Source of the DNA: Anaerolineales bacterium
GTDB lineage: Bacteria > Chloroflexota > Anaerolineae > Anaerolineales > Villigracilaceae
Length of the DNA: 34,133 nucleotides
Direction of reading: 5' to 3'
Assembly (NCBI GenBank): GCA_016789345.1
Contig: JAEURG010000089.1
Span: 1 to 34,133, forward strand
Position numbers and translations under genes: made by a program
The notes under the pieces: generated by a model
Told to the model about the DNA's origin: nothing
Database searches by the model: none
What the model saw: the letters and a program-made list of their open reading frames with translations, nothing else
Shown: piece by piece, positions 1 to 7,615 of the stretch
Numbering within the stretch: position 1 is the first letter of the stretch
Layout: the number at the start of each line of letters is the position of its first letter

Positions 1-1
1 A

Positions 2-406
2 GATTTTGAATCTGTGAATGGGCAACCTGTCTTTTCTGTCATCTTAGATGGAAAATCATACGAGTCGTTCATCTCTGAAAGTGATGAAGGCTGGCAAGTG
101 TTGATGCGTGGCAAGCAATATCAAATCACGGTTGAGGATGAAAGAGAAAAGCGTCTGCGAGCCGCGGCAGGTGGAGGCGTGGCAGAAGGAGGCGAGTTTA
201 ATCTCAAAGCCCCAATGCCAGGTTTGGTTGTCGCCATTCCTGTTGCAGAAGGTCAAGAAATCAAAAAGGGACAAGTGTTGATTATTCTTGAATCCATGAA
301 AATGCAAAATGAATTGAAATCTCCAAAAGATGGAACCGTGGAGCGGATTCGAGTCAAGGCTGGGGAAAGTGTGGAACAAAAGCAGGCGTTGTTGAGCGTC
401 AAATGA
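2..406 (+). CDS. Biotin carboxyl carrier protein (biotinyl domain), 5' partial
   Basis: The reading frame is open from the left edge, so the true N-terminus is outside the window; a GTG at 14 is in frame but the frame already reads D-F-E-S before it. The visible 134 residues are a linker followed by a biotinyl/lipoyl domain, with the A/P-rich turn PMPGLVV and the biotinylation motif ESMKM (Lys codon at 299-301). Such proteins carry the carboxyl group on biotin between the carboxylase and carboxyltransferase parts of an acyl-CoA carboxylase. The length and N-terminal style fit the separate carrier subunit of acetyl/propionyl-CoA carboxylases rather than E. coli AccB. The neighbouring carboxylase subunits are presumably upstream. 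A 70-nt hairpin repeat follows the stop by 10 nt. The family call is safe; the exact substrate is unknown. Confidence 0.9.
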   Translation, partial: DFESVNGQPVFSVILDGKSYESFISESDEGWQVLMRGKQYQITVEDEREKRLRAAAGGGVAEGGEFNLKAPMPGLVVAIPVAEGQEIKKGQVLIILESMKMQNELKSPKDGTVERIRVKAGESVEQKQALLSVK

Positions 407-415
407 AAAAACTTT

Positions 416-485
416 GCCACAGAGCGCACAGAGTTCACAGAGATTTTTAAAAGGTCTTCTCAGAGGTCTCTGTGTTTTCTGTGGC
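416..485. repeat. 70-nt palindromic repeat, family A, copy 1
   Basis: An imperfect 70-nt palindrome that starts with gccacagagcgcacagag and ends with the near-complementary ctctgtgttttctgtggc. The same element occurs in reverse orientation at 4275-4344, with 3 differences over 70 nt by my alignment. It lies between the carrier gene and the CYTH gene and could fold as a long hairpin in RNA of either strand. It is a dispersed repeat and no coding content is seen. Confidence 0.85.
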
Positions 486-504
486 TGAATGATTTTGTAA
501 AAAT

Positions 505-1113
505 ATGCAAAACCAAGAAACAGAAGTTAAATTTTTTGTGCGGAATTTGAAGCCGATTGAATTGCGCCTTCTAGAATTGAAGGCGCAATTGATTCAGCCA
601 CGTGTGCATGAAATCAATTATCGTTTTGATTTTCCAAATAATGAATTGAGAAGTAATCAAAAAGTGTTACGGCTTAGAAAAGATGAACAAGCCAAACTAA
701 CTTTCAAAGGCGCAAGTGTAGAAGGTGAAAGCGGTGTAATGAGTCGTGAAGAAATTGAATTTGTTGTGGAAGATTTTGATAAAGCTAAGCAATTGTTGGA
801 GTCACTAGGTTTTACACCGGTTGTGTTTTACGAAAAAATTCGCACGACTTATGAACTAAATGATACTCACATTATGCTCGATGAATTGCCGTATGGTGAA
901 TTTGTCGAGATCGAAAGTGAAAATATCACTGCGATTCAAAAAGTTTCAGCCTTACTTAATTTGAATTGGAATGCTATGGTCAAGGCAGGTTATCACGCCT
1001 TATTTGACCGTGTTGCTAGCGGATATAATTTAGAACGATGGAATTTGAGTTTTGAGGCTTTGGATGGGGTGAAAATCGAACCCGAAGATTTGCAAATCAC
1101 TTTTGCGGATTGA
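505..1113 (+). CDS. CYTH-domain protein (class IV adenylate cyclase / triphosphatase type)
   Basis: The 202-residue protein opens with the CYTH signature ExExK (E5-T-E-V-K9), continues with alternating basic/acidic strands (LRLRKD, KLTFKG, EEIEF) and ends with the acidic strand FVEIES; these charged residues line the triphosphate tunnel of the family. Members include CyaB-type class IV adenylate cyclases, thiamine triphosphatases and inorganic tripolyphosphatases, and sequence alone does not separate them well. The length is close to CyaB proteins (about 180-200 aa). The start is the only ATG in a sensible place; no strong ribosome-binding site is visible. It stands alone between a repeat and an unrelated membrane protein gene. 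Confidence 0.8.
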   Translation: MQNQETEVKFFVRNLKPIELRLLELKAQLIQPRVHEINYRFDFPNNELRSNQKVLRLRKDEQAKLTFKGASVEGESGVMSREEIEFVVEDFDKAKQLLESLGFTPVVFYEKIRTTYELNDTHIMLDELPYGEFVEIESENITAIQKVSALLNLNWNAMVKAGYHALFDRVASGYNLERWNLSFEALDGVKIEPEDLQITFAD

Positions 1114-1216
1114 AGAATACTTTGCTGAAAAAGCATTGCCAAATCGTTAATGTAGATTTATATTTAAGTCTGGACTCTGTATAGGGTTTTTATATACCAA
1201 TCCAAGGAGAAATTTT

Positions 1217-1867
1217 ATGCTTGAAATATTAAAAACGCTCAAGGACACTCCTTTACCGATTGTTTTGGTTATTGGTGGGTTAATCTTTCTGCTTATTCCT
1301 TTCATTCAGAAAATAAGTTCAAAAGAAGTTGGCTTTGAGACGACAAATCAGTCTTTTGCAGGCATTATTGGTTTTATATTGTTAGCTACAGGTATTGGGC
1401 TTTATATTATTCCACCTGGAGCAACGACTGCAATTCCACATACTACAATTCCGCCAGTTGTAGTTCCGTCAACAGAATCACAAAATTCACAAAGTCAGCC
1501 AACGAATGTTATTGTTCAATCAGAATCAACAGCAATTCAAACTAAAGAATTTGTACTGTCTCCAAATTGCGATGGAATGAGTTGGGCAAATTGTTGGCAA
1601 ATTGACGAAAGTACACAAACCATCACTTGGGTTGGCTTTGTAAACGGAGTAACCGATATAGCGCAAGATGGGGTTGCACTTCAAAAAATCAAGGCCGGTT
1701 ACACTGCTATAGTTACATTAGATGTAGCAATGACTATAAATATTTGCACAGGCACAATAAATGGTATACAACCAAGCGGAACATGCCCAAAGATTCTTCC
1801 GATTTCAGCAGGAACACACCGAATAATTTCTCCAGGAGAGAGTGGCGGATTTAGAATATATCCGTAG
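1217..1867 (+). CDS. Two-TM protein with extracytoplasmic C-terminal domain, unknown function
   Basis: I do not recognise this 216-residue protein. It has two hydrophobic segments, about residues 13-32 and 48-67, then a Pro/Thr/Ser/Gln-rich linker (about 68-105) and a C-terminal domain of about 110 residues containing four Cys (CDG, NCW, ICTG, TCPK) that could form disulfides if exported. This fits a small membrane-anchored surface protein with a cell-wall-spanning linker. A good ribosome-binding site (aaggaga) lies 6 nt before the ATG. It converges on murI with only 4 nt between the stops and no obvious terminator. Confidence 0.7.
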   Translation: MLEILKTLKDTPLPIVLVIGGLIFLLIPFIQKISSKEVGFETTNQSFAGIIGFILLATGIGLYIIPPGATTAIPHTTIPPVVVPSTESQNSQSQPTNVIVQSESTAIQTKEFVLSPNCDGMSWANCWQIDESTQTITWVGFVNGVTDIAQDGVALQKIKAGYTAIVTLDVAMTINICTGTINGIQPSGTCPKILPISAGTHRIISPGESGGFRIYP

Positions 1868-1871
1868 CGTC

Positions 1872-2705
1872 TTAATCTATACTACTTACAATCTCAAAAT
1901 CATTCTTCCAAATCACAGATTTTATCTCTACTTTTTCATTTATCAATTTTGATACAACATTCTCGGCTGATTTCACATCACCCGAAGTGAAAAATACCAC
2001 TTCCCCGTTTTCATTGGATGAGTTTCTTAATCCCCTTGCTTCTAACAAACGTTCAACTTGTTTCGCCACCGCAGGAGCAGGGTCAATGACGCGAACCTTT
2101 TCCCCGACAATTTTTTCAATCAACGGAATCACAAAGGGATAATGTGTGCATCCCAAAACAACTGTATCAATATTTTTTTCGAGCATAGGGAGCAAAGCAT
2201 CGTCTAAAATCTTTTTTGTTTTTTCAGAATCCAACTCCCCTGCTTCAATTTGATTTACAAGTCCCGAACAAGTATTTTGAAATATTTCTACATCCGAAGC
2301 AAATCTCTCAACTACAGAAGCATATAAAGCACCTTGAAATGTCGCGGGAGTTGCTAACACACCTACTTTTTTCGTCTGTGTTTTTTCAGCCGCAGGTTTG
2401 ACGGCAGGCTCCATGCCTACGAATTGCACATCAGGGAATTTCTCTCGTAAATATTTCAATGCCGCGGCTGAAGCCGTGTTACAAGCCACGACAATAATTT
2501 TTGCATTATGTTGCAATAAAAAATTTGTAATTCCTTCTGAAAAGTTTTGGATTTGCTCCATCGAACGTGGACCATAAGGTACATGACCTTGGTCACCGAA
2601 GTAGATGATATGCTCATTTGGCATCAATGAGCGAATTTCACGCAGAACAGATAATCCGCCTACGCCTGAGTCAAATATGCCGATGGGGTTACTTGGTAAA
2701 TTCAT
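1872..2705 (-). CDS. murI: Glutamate racemase
   Basis: Interconverts L- and D-glutamate to supply D-Glu for peptidoglycan; cytoplasmic. The 277 residues carry the family signatures in order: GIFDSGVGG with Asp12, VACNTAS with catalytic Cys75, and LGCTHYP with the second catalytic Cys186 followed by His188. The length is normal (about 265-285). There is no Shine-Dalgarno before the ATG; instead an extended -10 box (TG-A-TAAAGT, 2712-2720 on this strand) ends 6 nt upstream, so the transcript may be leaderless. A heptamer-type repeat follows upstream. MurI in a Chloroflexota background is compatible with a thin or modified peptidoglycan wall. Confidence 0.96.
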   Translation of the reverse strand: MNLPSNPIGIFDSGVGGLSVLREIRSLMPNEHIIYFGDQGHVPYGPRSMEQIQNFSEGITNFLLQHNAKIIVVACNTASAAALKYLREKFPDVQFVGMEPAVKPAAEKTQTKKVGVLATPATFQGALYASVVERFASDVEIFQNTCSGLVNQIEAGELDSEKTKKILDDALLPMLEKNIDTVVLGCTHYPFVIPLIEKIVGEKVRVIDPAPAVAKQVERLLEARGLRNSSNENGEVVFFTSGDVKSAENVVSKLINEKVEIKSVIWKNDFEIVSSID

Positions 2706-2711
2706 AAATTA

Positions 2712-2720
2712 ACTTTATCA
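2712..2720 (-). promoter_or_regulatory. Extended -10 box of murI (possible leaderless transcript)
   Basis: On the minus strand the sequence TGATAAAGT (TG-N-TAAAGT) ends 6 nt before the murI ATG. Transcription normally begins about 6-8 nt after the -10 hexamer, which places +1 on or next to the start codon. No convincing -35 was identified. Confidence 0.45.
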
Positions 2721-2779
2721 CGTAATGCGTGATGCGTGATGCGTGAAACGTAAATTACGAATTACGCATTACGGATTAC
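2720..2779. repeat. Heptamer tandem repeat with inverted arm (STRR-like)
   Basis: Contains near-perfect tandem copies of the heptamer gcgtgat, then an inverted arm (aattacgcattacg), so the segment can fold back. It fills the murI upstream region and reaches into the last codons of the peptidase gene ending at 2776. It resembles the short tandemly repeated repetitive sequences described in cyanobacteria; that comparison is by form only. Confidence 0.65.
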
Positions 2780-3486
2780 TTTCCAGAAGCGTCTACAAAC
2801 GACTTAAATAATTTTTGCATTGTAGGTTGATCGGTCATCCATTCAGGGTGCCATTGGACGCCGAGTGCGTAAGGATGGTCAGGGATTTCGACGGCTTCGA
2901 TCACGCCATCAGGCGCATGACCAACTATGCGTAAGTTTGAAGCGAGGTCTTTTATCCCCTGATGATGTAAACTATTTACTTGCAATAAAGTCTCGCCAAA
3001 GATTTCTGCCATTTTTGATTCTTCATCAATATTAACGGGATGGCTTATCAATGTAAATTCTTGATTATCGTGCTTTAGTGAATTTGGAATTTGGTCTGGG
3101 ATGTGTGTGTGCAATGTGCCACCCAATGCAACATTCATGATTTGCATACCGCGACAAATTGCTAGAAATGGTTTTTCGTTTTCAACCGATTGACGAAGCA
3201 AAGAAAGTTCGGTGACATCGCGATTTTCATCCACCAAATCAATTTTAGGGTGATTTTCGCCAGCAAAATATTTTAGTGAAATATCGCCACCGCCTGAAAA
3301 TAAAATTCCTTGTAAACGAGCGTATAACTCGTTGAGGTCATCGGTTGGCAAAATAGCAGGGATTAAAACGGGAACGCCGCCTGCTTGCGTGACTGCCTGA
3401 ATATAAGTGTGTTGCACAGCCGCAATATCGCGTCCGTATGGATTTTTTGTATTGTAGGTTGTGATGCCAATTAATGGTTTTGCCAT
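2776..3486 (-). CDS. Gamma-glutamyl-gamma-aminobutyrate hydrolase-like (peptidase C26 / class I amidotransferase family)
   Basis: A 236-residue class I glutamine-amidotransferase-like hydrolase. It has the family start IGITTY, the oxyanion turn FSGGGDI (about 63-69), the nucleophile elbow AICRGMQ (Cys111) and the His/Glu pair in QWHPEW (His213, Glu215), completing the Cys-His-Glu triad. Family members cleave gamma-glutamyl amides, for example PuuD in putrescine breakdown, and are cytoplasmic. The length is typical (about 240-255). The ATG is preceded by ggag 4-5 nt upstream. No putrescine genes lie nearby, so the substrate is uncertain. Confidence 0.9.
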   Translation of the reverse strand: MAKPLIGITTYNTKNPYGRDIAAVQHTYIQAVTQAGGVPVLIPAILPTDDLNELYARLQGILFSGGGDISLKYFAGENHPKIDLVDENRDVTELSLLRQSVENEKPFLAICRGMQIMNVALGGTLHTHIPDQIPNSLKHDNQEFTLISHPVNIDEESKMAEIFGETLLQVNSLHHQGIKDLASNLRIVGHAPDGVIEAVEIPDHPYALGVQWHPEWMTDQPTMQKLFKSFVDASGK

Positions 3487-3673
3487 GTGTCTCCAAATAA
3501 TAAACCTTAAAGGCTTTATGATGTTATGAGTTAATCATAACCTAGAGCAGGAAAATTGACTTAACAATAAAGTATGTTTGAAAACCTGTCACATAAATTT
3601 CCTACAAAATAGCACATAAATAAAATCGATTAAGATGGAGTAATAAAATCGAAATAGACTTAATTTCCATGAA

Positions 3674-3779
3674 TCGGCGGGCTAAAGCCCTGCCTTAGTT
3701 CGTGAAAGTCCGTTAAAACGGACTCTCCAATCAGCCCGAAGGGCTTCAAAGTACTGAGCGAGGACTTTAGTCCGACTTA
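3674..3779. repeat. Four-hairpin structured repeat, family B, copy 1
   Basis: About 105 nt holding four short perfect hairpins in series: ggcgggctaaagccctgcc type at 3676-3694, gtccgttaaaacggac, agcccgaagggct, and ggactttagtcc. A reverse-complement relative occurs at 11270-11374 in which three of the four stems have changed on both sides so that pairing is kept. It occupies most of the 3487-3824 non-coding gap. The rest of that gap is AT-rich, with one small palindrome, ttatga-gttaa-tcataa, at 3524-3540 that I cannot assign. Confidence 0.85.
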
Positions 3780-3785
3780 CTTACA

Positions 3786-3816
3786 AAATAAAAAGTCCCT
3801 GATTTCTCAGGGACTT
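3786..3816 (-). terminator. Intrinsic terminator of rplS
   Basis: On the minus strand a perfect 10-bp stem, AAGTCCCTGA / TCAGGGACTT, closes a GAAA tetraloop and is followed by a T-rich run. It begins 9 nt after the rplS stop. The arms are at 3807-3816 and 3793-3802. Confidence 0.93.
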
Positions 3817-3824
3817 GATAAAAC

Positions 3825-4175
3825 TTAGTTTGTAAATTTTTCTTTGATGCGGGCACTTTTACCAGTTAAGCCACGCATGTAGTAGAGTTGTGCGCGGCGG
3901 ACTTTGCCTTTGCGTTCTACAACAATTTTGTCAATACGGGGTGAGCGAAGTAAGAAGGTTCTTTCTACACCAATGCCGTTAGATGCCATACGGCGAACGG
4001 TCAATGAAGCGTTGTTGCCGCTGTTTCGCAAACGAATCACCAAGCCTTTGAATTCTTGAATACGTTCGCGTTCGCCTTCTTTGATTTTCACATGCACACT
4101 GACGGTATCCCCAGCATTGAGTTGGGGGATTTTTTCGTTATCTTTTGCCTCAACGGCTTTGATTAGGTCTGCCAT
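3825..4175 (-). CDS. rplS: 50S ribosomal protein L19
   Basis: A component of the large ribosomal subunit near the 30S interface. The 116 residues match L19 throughout, with [13 protein letters not shown] at about 23-35, IQEFKGLVI, the basic strand [17 protein letters not shown] and the C-terminal [20 protein letters not shown]. The length is normal (about 114-118). A ribosome-binding site (aaggaa) precedes the ATG and a strong terminator follows the stop, so it appears to be a single-gene unit. The usual partners (rpsP, rimM, trmD) are not adjacent. Confidence 0.98.
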   Translation of the reverse strand: MADLIKAVEAKDNEKIPQLNAGDTVSVHVKIKEGERERIQEFKGLVIRLRNSGNNASLTVRRMASNGIGVERTFLLRSPRIDKIVVERKGKVRRAQLYYMRGLTGKSARIKEKFTN

Positions 4176-4274
4176 TTTCGTTCTTCCTTATACTTTCTAA
4201 TTAGTTTCTAAGCGCGAGGGCGGATTATAGCACGCAATTTCACAATCTACAAGATGAATTATTGAGAAAAATTA

Positions 4275-4344
4275 GCCACAGAGAACACAGAGACCTCTGA
4301 GAAAACCTCTTAAAAATCTCTGTGAACTCTGTGCGCTCTGTGGC
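4275..4344. repeat. 70-nt palindromic repeat, family A, copy 2 (inverted)
   Basis: The reverse complement of the element at 416-485, with 3 differences in 70 nt, located between rplS and the 3' end of fabF. Because it is itself palindromic it could form a hairpin in fabF mRNA downstream of the stop, but it lacks a T-tract typical of an intrinsic terminator. Confidence 0.85.
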
Positions 4345-4351
4345 TGAGAAC

Positions 4352-5587
4352 TTAATATTTCCTTATTGCCAAAACAGCATTATGCCCACCAAAACCAAAA
4401 GCATTACTAATTGCCAAAGAAATTTTCGCTTCACGCGCTTTGTTGGGGATGTAATCTAAATCACATTCTGGGTCTGGAGTTTGATAATTAATAGTCGGTG
4501 GCAAAATGCCTTCTTTAATGGCATTCACACAAAAGATAACTTCCAATGCGCCTGTTGCACCCATCATGTGACCCGTCATTGATTTTGTAGATGAAATCGG
4601 AATTTTATATGCTAAATCATCGCCAAAAGTGGCTTTGATAGCGCGCGTCTCTGCTTGGTCGTTCAGTTGGGTACCTGTCCCGTGTGCATTGATATAACCT
4701 ACATCTTCGATATTTGCACCAGCAGAATTTAATGCCATACGAATCGCGGCAGAACCACCCGCTCCATTTTCATGCGGAGCAGTGACGTGATACGCATCCG
4801 CAGTTGCGCCGTAGCCTGCTAATTCAGCAAAAATAGTTGCACCACGTTTCTTTGCATCTGATTCTCTTTCTAAAACAAAAACTGCCGCACCTTCGCCCAT
4901 TACCAAGCCATCACGTTCTTTATCAAATGGTTGCGGAGTCAAATCCGTTTTGCGTGATGTTGCACCCACTCTATCAAATGCCGCAACGCCAGTTGAAGTT
5001 AAAGTACATTCTGCCGCACCCGCGAAAGCGGCATCAATCATCCCTGAACGTAACATCATCAAAGCCGTACCAATTCCATCCGCGCCAGAAGCGCATGCTG
5101 ACGCGACAGAAAAACATGGACCCTTGATTCCAAATTCAATGGCGGTCATCCCAGCTCCACCATTCGCCATCAACATCGGAATAAAAAATGGACTCACTTT
5201 TCGCGGACCCACTTCATGATTTGTCAAAATCGCTTCTTGTAAAGAAGTTAACCCACCGATGGCAGATGAAATAATGACACCAATTCTTCCAGCATTTGAT
5301 TCTGTAATTTGCAATCCCGATTGATTCATTGCCTCACGCGCCGCCGCAATTGCAAATTGTTCAAAGCGGTCACGTCGGCGTGCTTCTTTTGCATCCATAA
5401 AATTTGAGGGCACAAAATTTTTCACTTCTGCTGCAATATGCACATTCAAATCCGCCGCGTGTGAATCAAACAATGTAATCGGCGCCACACCAGTTTTGCC
5501 TGTGCTTACATTTTCCCAAGTTTCTTTCACATTCAACCCAAGCGGGTTTACAGTCCCCATGCCTGTAATCACAATTCTTTCCTGCAT
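4352..5587 (-). CDS. fabF: Beta-ketoacyl-[acyl-carrier-protein] synthase II
   Basis: Elongates acyl-ACP with malonyl-ACP in type II fatty acid synthesis. The 411 residues have the full KAS II layout: ITGMGTVNPLG at the N-terminus, nucleophile Cys165 in SACASGAD, His302 in NAHGTGT, Lys335/His340 in STKSMTGHMMGATGA and the C-terminal NAFGFGGHN. The length matches FabF (about 410-415). The ATG is preceded by ggagg at good spacing. No other fab genes are adjacent; the upstream neighbour is an unrelated GNAT gene on the same strand about 120 nt away. Confidence 0.97.
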   Translation of the reverse strand: MQERIVITGMGTVNPLGLNVKETWENVSTGKTGVAPITLFDSHAADLNVHIAAEVKNFVPSNFMDAKEARRRDRFEQFAIAAAREAMNQSGLQITESNAGRIGVIISSAIGGLTSLQEAILTNHEVGPRKVSPFFIPMLMANGGAGMTAIEFGIKGPCFSVASACASGADGIGTALMMLRSGMIDAAFAGAAECTLTSTGVAAFDRVGATSRKTDLTPQPFDKERDGLVMGEGAAVFVLERESDAKKRGATIFAELAGYGATADAYHVTAPHENGAGGSAAIRMALNSAGANIEDVGYINAHGTGTQLNDQAETRAIKATFGDDLAYKIPISSTKSMTGHMMGATGALEVIFCVNAIKEGILPPTINYQTPDPECDLDYIPNKAREAKISLAISNAFGFGGHNAVLAIRKY

Positions 5588-5705
5588 TCTGCCTCCGAAT
5601 TTTTTTGACTATTCAATAAAACCCCATGATATTAAAACCGTCACGCTTGATGAAGTGCTTCGCTTCATAACTACGGGACAGTTGTTTCTGCTATTTGACT
5701 TTATC

Positions 5706-6263
5706 CTATTCTTTTGGCTTGTTTCTAGCTCGCCATTCGCGTTGAAGCAAACCGTAATGATATTCACTCGTATAGACCCCATCAATCAAAAGGCTTTCGA
5801 CGAAATGCGCCTCACGTCGAAAACTTAATTTTTCTAGTGTTTTCCATGAACCAATATTCTCTGTATCACAATCTGCCACAATACGATGCAAGTTGATATC
5901 TTCAAACAGATAATCAAGAAGTACAGTTAATGCTTCTGTAGCAAAACCTTGATTCCAATATGCTGAAGAAATCGTAAAACCAATTGTTGCTTGTCGTATG
6001 TCATCGTCTTTAATACAAAAAGCCACATCACCAATTAATGAGCCAGTTTCTTTTAGTTCAACTGCCAATTGCAACCATTGACCTTGCTTTGGCGCATGAA
6101 TATCTTTCATTTCATTAATGAAGGCTTGTGCTTTTTCTTGCGAATAAGGCAATGACCAACTTTGATATTTCGCAACCAATGGGTCATTTCGATAATTGAA
6201 AAATACTTCTAAATCAGAATTTTGAAAGTTTCTGATTAATAATCTTTGAGTGTGTAAATTCAA
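5706..6263 (-). CDS. GNAT acetyltransferase, RimJ/RimL type
   Basis: A 185-residue GCN5-related N-acetyltransferase. The N-terminus LHTQRLLIRNF is the usual first strand of RimJ/RimL-like members, the acetyl-CoA site is in the YWNQGFATEAL segment (about 107-117), and NLHRIVADCDTENIGS followed by LEKLSFRREA is the standard C-terminal half. It may acetylate a ribosomal protein N-terminus, an amino acid or an antibiotic; the substrate cannot be told. The start is TTG, 2 nt after the moaE stop, with a G-rich ribosome-binding site inside the moaE tail, so translation is probably coupled to moaE. Confidence 0.87.
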   Translation of the reverse strand: MNLHTQRLLIRNFQNSDLEVFFNYRNDPLVAKYQSWSLPYSQEKAQAFINEMKDIHAPKQGQWLQLAVELKETGSLIGDVAFCIKDDDIRQATIGFTISSAYWNQGFATEALTVLLDYLFEDINLHRIVADCDTENIGSWKTLEKLSFRREAHFVESLLIDGVYTSEYHYGLLQREWRARNKPKE

Positions 6264-6265
6264 GC

Positions 6266-6724
6266 TTATTCCCCCGCCTTTGGGATGTAATCCCCTTCAA
6301 TCCATTCTTCACCATTCGGACCGACTTCTTTTTTCCAAACGGGCACAATTTCTTTTAACCGGTCAATGCCATAGCGTGCGGCTTCAAACACTCCAGTATC
6401 GCGATGTGCAGCTGTGCAAGCGATTAACACCGTTGGTGTTTTGGGATATAACTTTCCGATTCGTTGCACAATGGCAATGCCTTCTATACTTTTCCATTTT
6501 TCACGAATCTCTTCGGCAACTTGTTTCATCTTTGCTTCAGCCATTGGGATATAAGATTCATATTCCAAGTAAACAGTTTCATGTGGATTATCTCGTGATG
6601 TAACTCCGCGCACCATGCCTGTAAATATTGCCGCCGCACCTGTGGATGAAAGCGTGATTTTTTCAAGCAAGTCGTTTAAATCAATTTCGGATTCGGTGAT
6701 GGAATAAATAGTTGGAAAGTTCAT
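6266..6724 (-). CDS. moaE: Molybdopterin synthase catalytic subunit
   Basis: With thiocarboxylated MoaD it converts cyclic pyranopterin monophosphate to molybdopterin. The 152 residues include AAAIFTGMVRG (about 30-40), YLEYESYIPMAEAKM, IVQRIGKL, VLIACTAAHRDTGVFEA and a C-terminal VPVWKKEV..GEEWIEGDY with the active-site Lys region. I chose the ATG at 6724 because it gives the normal family length. A GTG at 6781 overlapping the moaD stop would add 19 residues, but these are encoded by a dispersed hairpin repeat. No strong ribosome-binding site is seen for the ATG, so the upstream GTG cannot be excluded. Confidence 0.93.
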   Translation of the reverse strand: MNFPTIYSITESEIDLNDLLEKITLSSTGAAAIFTGMVRGVTSRDNPHETVYLEYESYIPMAEAKMKQVAEEIREKWKSIEGIAIVQRIGKLYPKTPTVLIACTAAHRDTGVFEAARYGIDRLKEIVPVWKKEVGPNGEEWIEGDYIPKAGE

Positions 6725-6732
6725 TTTATATA

Positions 6733-6770
6733 AATTCCGTAGGGGCGAGGTCATCTTGCCCTTGCAAATA
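6733..6770. repeat. Short hairpin repeat between moaD and moaE (family C relative)
   Basis: Contains ccgtaggggcgagg ... cttgcccttgc, which resembles the arms of the family C elements at 8107-8165 and 14405-14464 but is shortened. It separates the moaD stop from the preferred moaE start. Confidence 0.5.
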
Positions 6771-7019
6771 TCATCCGCCACTTACAGGCGGGAATAATGC
6801 AATTTCGGCATTGAGCGGAATGACAGCATCGTCAAAAGCATATTCGCGGTTTATCGTAATCAATATCGCTTTCAAAGAATCTTTCAGGTTTGGATATTCT
6901 GTAGCAAGTTTTTCTTTTAATTGCTGAATGGTCATTTCGCTTGGAATATCCAAATCCATAGACTTTGTTCCCGCTTTATCTTTTATTGTCGCAAAAAATA
7001 AAATTTTGATTTTGTTCAT
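6771..7019 (-). CDS. moaD: Molybdopterin synthase sulfur carrier subunit
   Basis: A ubiquitin-fold sulfur carrier; its C-terminal Gly-Gly becomes a thiocarboxylate that feeds MoaE. The 82 residues begin IKILFFATIKDKAG and end FPPVSGG, the hallmark diglycine tail. The ATG at 7019 is preceded by aaagga at normal spacing; the frame is open 33 nt further upstream, but that part is a hairpin repeat. It is followed directly by moaE. Confidence 0.95.
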   Translation of the reverse strand: MNKIKILFFATIKDKAGTKSMDLDIPSEMTIQQLKEKLATEYPNLKDSLKAILITINREYAFDDAVIPLNAEIALFPPVSGG

Positions 7020-7035
7020 TATTTCCTTTTGTAAG

Positions 7036-7183
7036 GACCCCGTAGGGGTCAAATGATTATAGAATTTTTATTACATTCTGCAAAACCCCGAAGGGGTGTC
7101 ATAGGTTTCAAATTCTATATCATCCCTACGGGATTTGATTCTTTTGGCGCACATTTTCTATAATCATGTCATCCCTTCGGGAT
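7036..7183. repeat. Cluster of small hairpins forming one larger palindrome
   Basis: The gap between moaD and the cupin gene holds four small hairpins: gacccc-gta-ggggtc (7036-7050), accccgaaggggt (7085-7097), atccctacgggat (about 7120-7132) and atcccttcgggat (7171-7183). In addition atgattatagaa (7053-7064) pairs with ttctataatcat (7156-7167), so the whole can fold into a multi-branched structure. Confidence 0.75.
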
Positions 7184-7187
7184 TTCA

Positions 7188-7553
7188 CTATATCCAGACA
7201 TCATTTGGAGCGGTTAAATTACTTTCCGCATCCCCTGTGTTGACTGTTCCCGCAGGTTCAATCAACATAATATGACATTCATTTTCAGCAACAGGTTTAT
7301 GCTCCACACCTTTTGGGACTACAAACATTTCACCTTCGTTTAATTTGACTTCGCCATCGCGAAATAAAATTGTCAATTGACCTTTGACGACAAGAAATAC
7401 TTCGTCCGTTTCTGGATGGTCGTGCCAAACAAATTCACCTTGGACTTTTGCCAACTTAAGTTGATAGTCATTGAGTTGAGCAATAATTTTCGGTGACCAA
7501 TGCTCGGAGAATAAATTTAGTTTTTGCTGGAGATTGATTGAGTTGTATTGCAT
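7188..7553 (-). CDS. Small cupin-domain protein
   Basis: A single-domain cupin of 121 residues. Motif 1 is [16 protein letters not shown] (about 45-60) with the HxH...E metal ligands and motif 2 is PKGVEHKP (about 82-89) with the third His, so it probably binds a divalent metal. The function is unknown; similar stand-alone cupins range from isomerases to sensor proteins. The ATG at 7553 follows aagga at suitable spacing. The gene is on the moaC side of the hairpin cluster and has the same direction as the moa genes, but no established link to molybdopterin synthesis is known to me. Confidence 0.85.
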   Translation of the reverse strand: MQYNSINLQQKLNLFSEHWSPKIIAQLNDYQLKLAKVQGEFVWHDHPETDEVFLVVKGQLTILFRDGEVKLNEGEMFVVPKGVEHKPVAENECHIMLIEPAGTVNTGDAESNLTAPNDVWI

Positions 7554-7615
7554 AATAATCCTTGAGATTCTTCGCCACACAGAACAAGAGCGTGGCTCAG
7601 AATGACATAAAAAAA

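Noticed and set aside
4837..5219. Open frames antisense to fabF
   Set aside because: Shadow frames of a highly conserved gene, with no initiation signals.
6725..6781. MoaE starting at the GTG overlapping moaD
   Set aside because: The added 19 residues are encoded by a short repeat and exceed the usual length; kept as an alternative since the ATG at 6724 lacks a strong ribosome-binding site.
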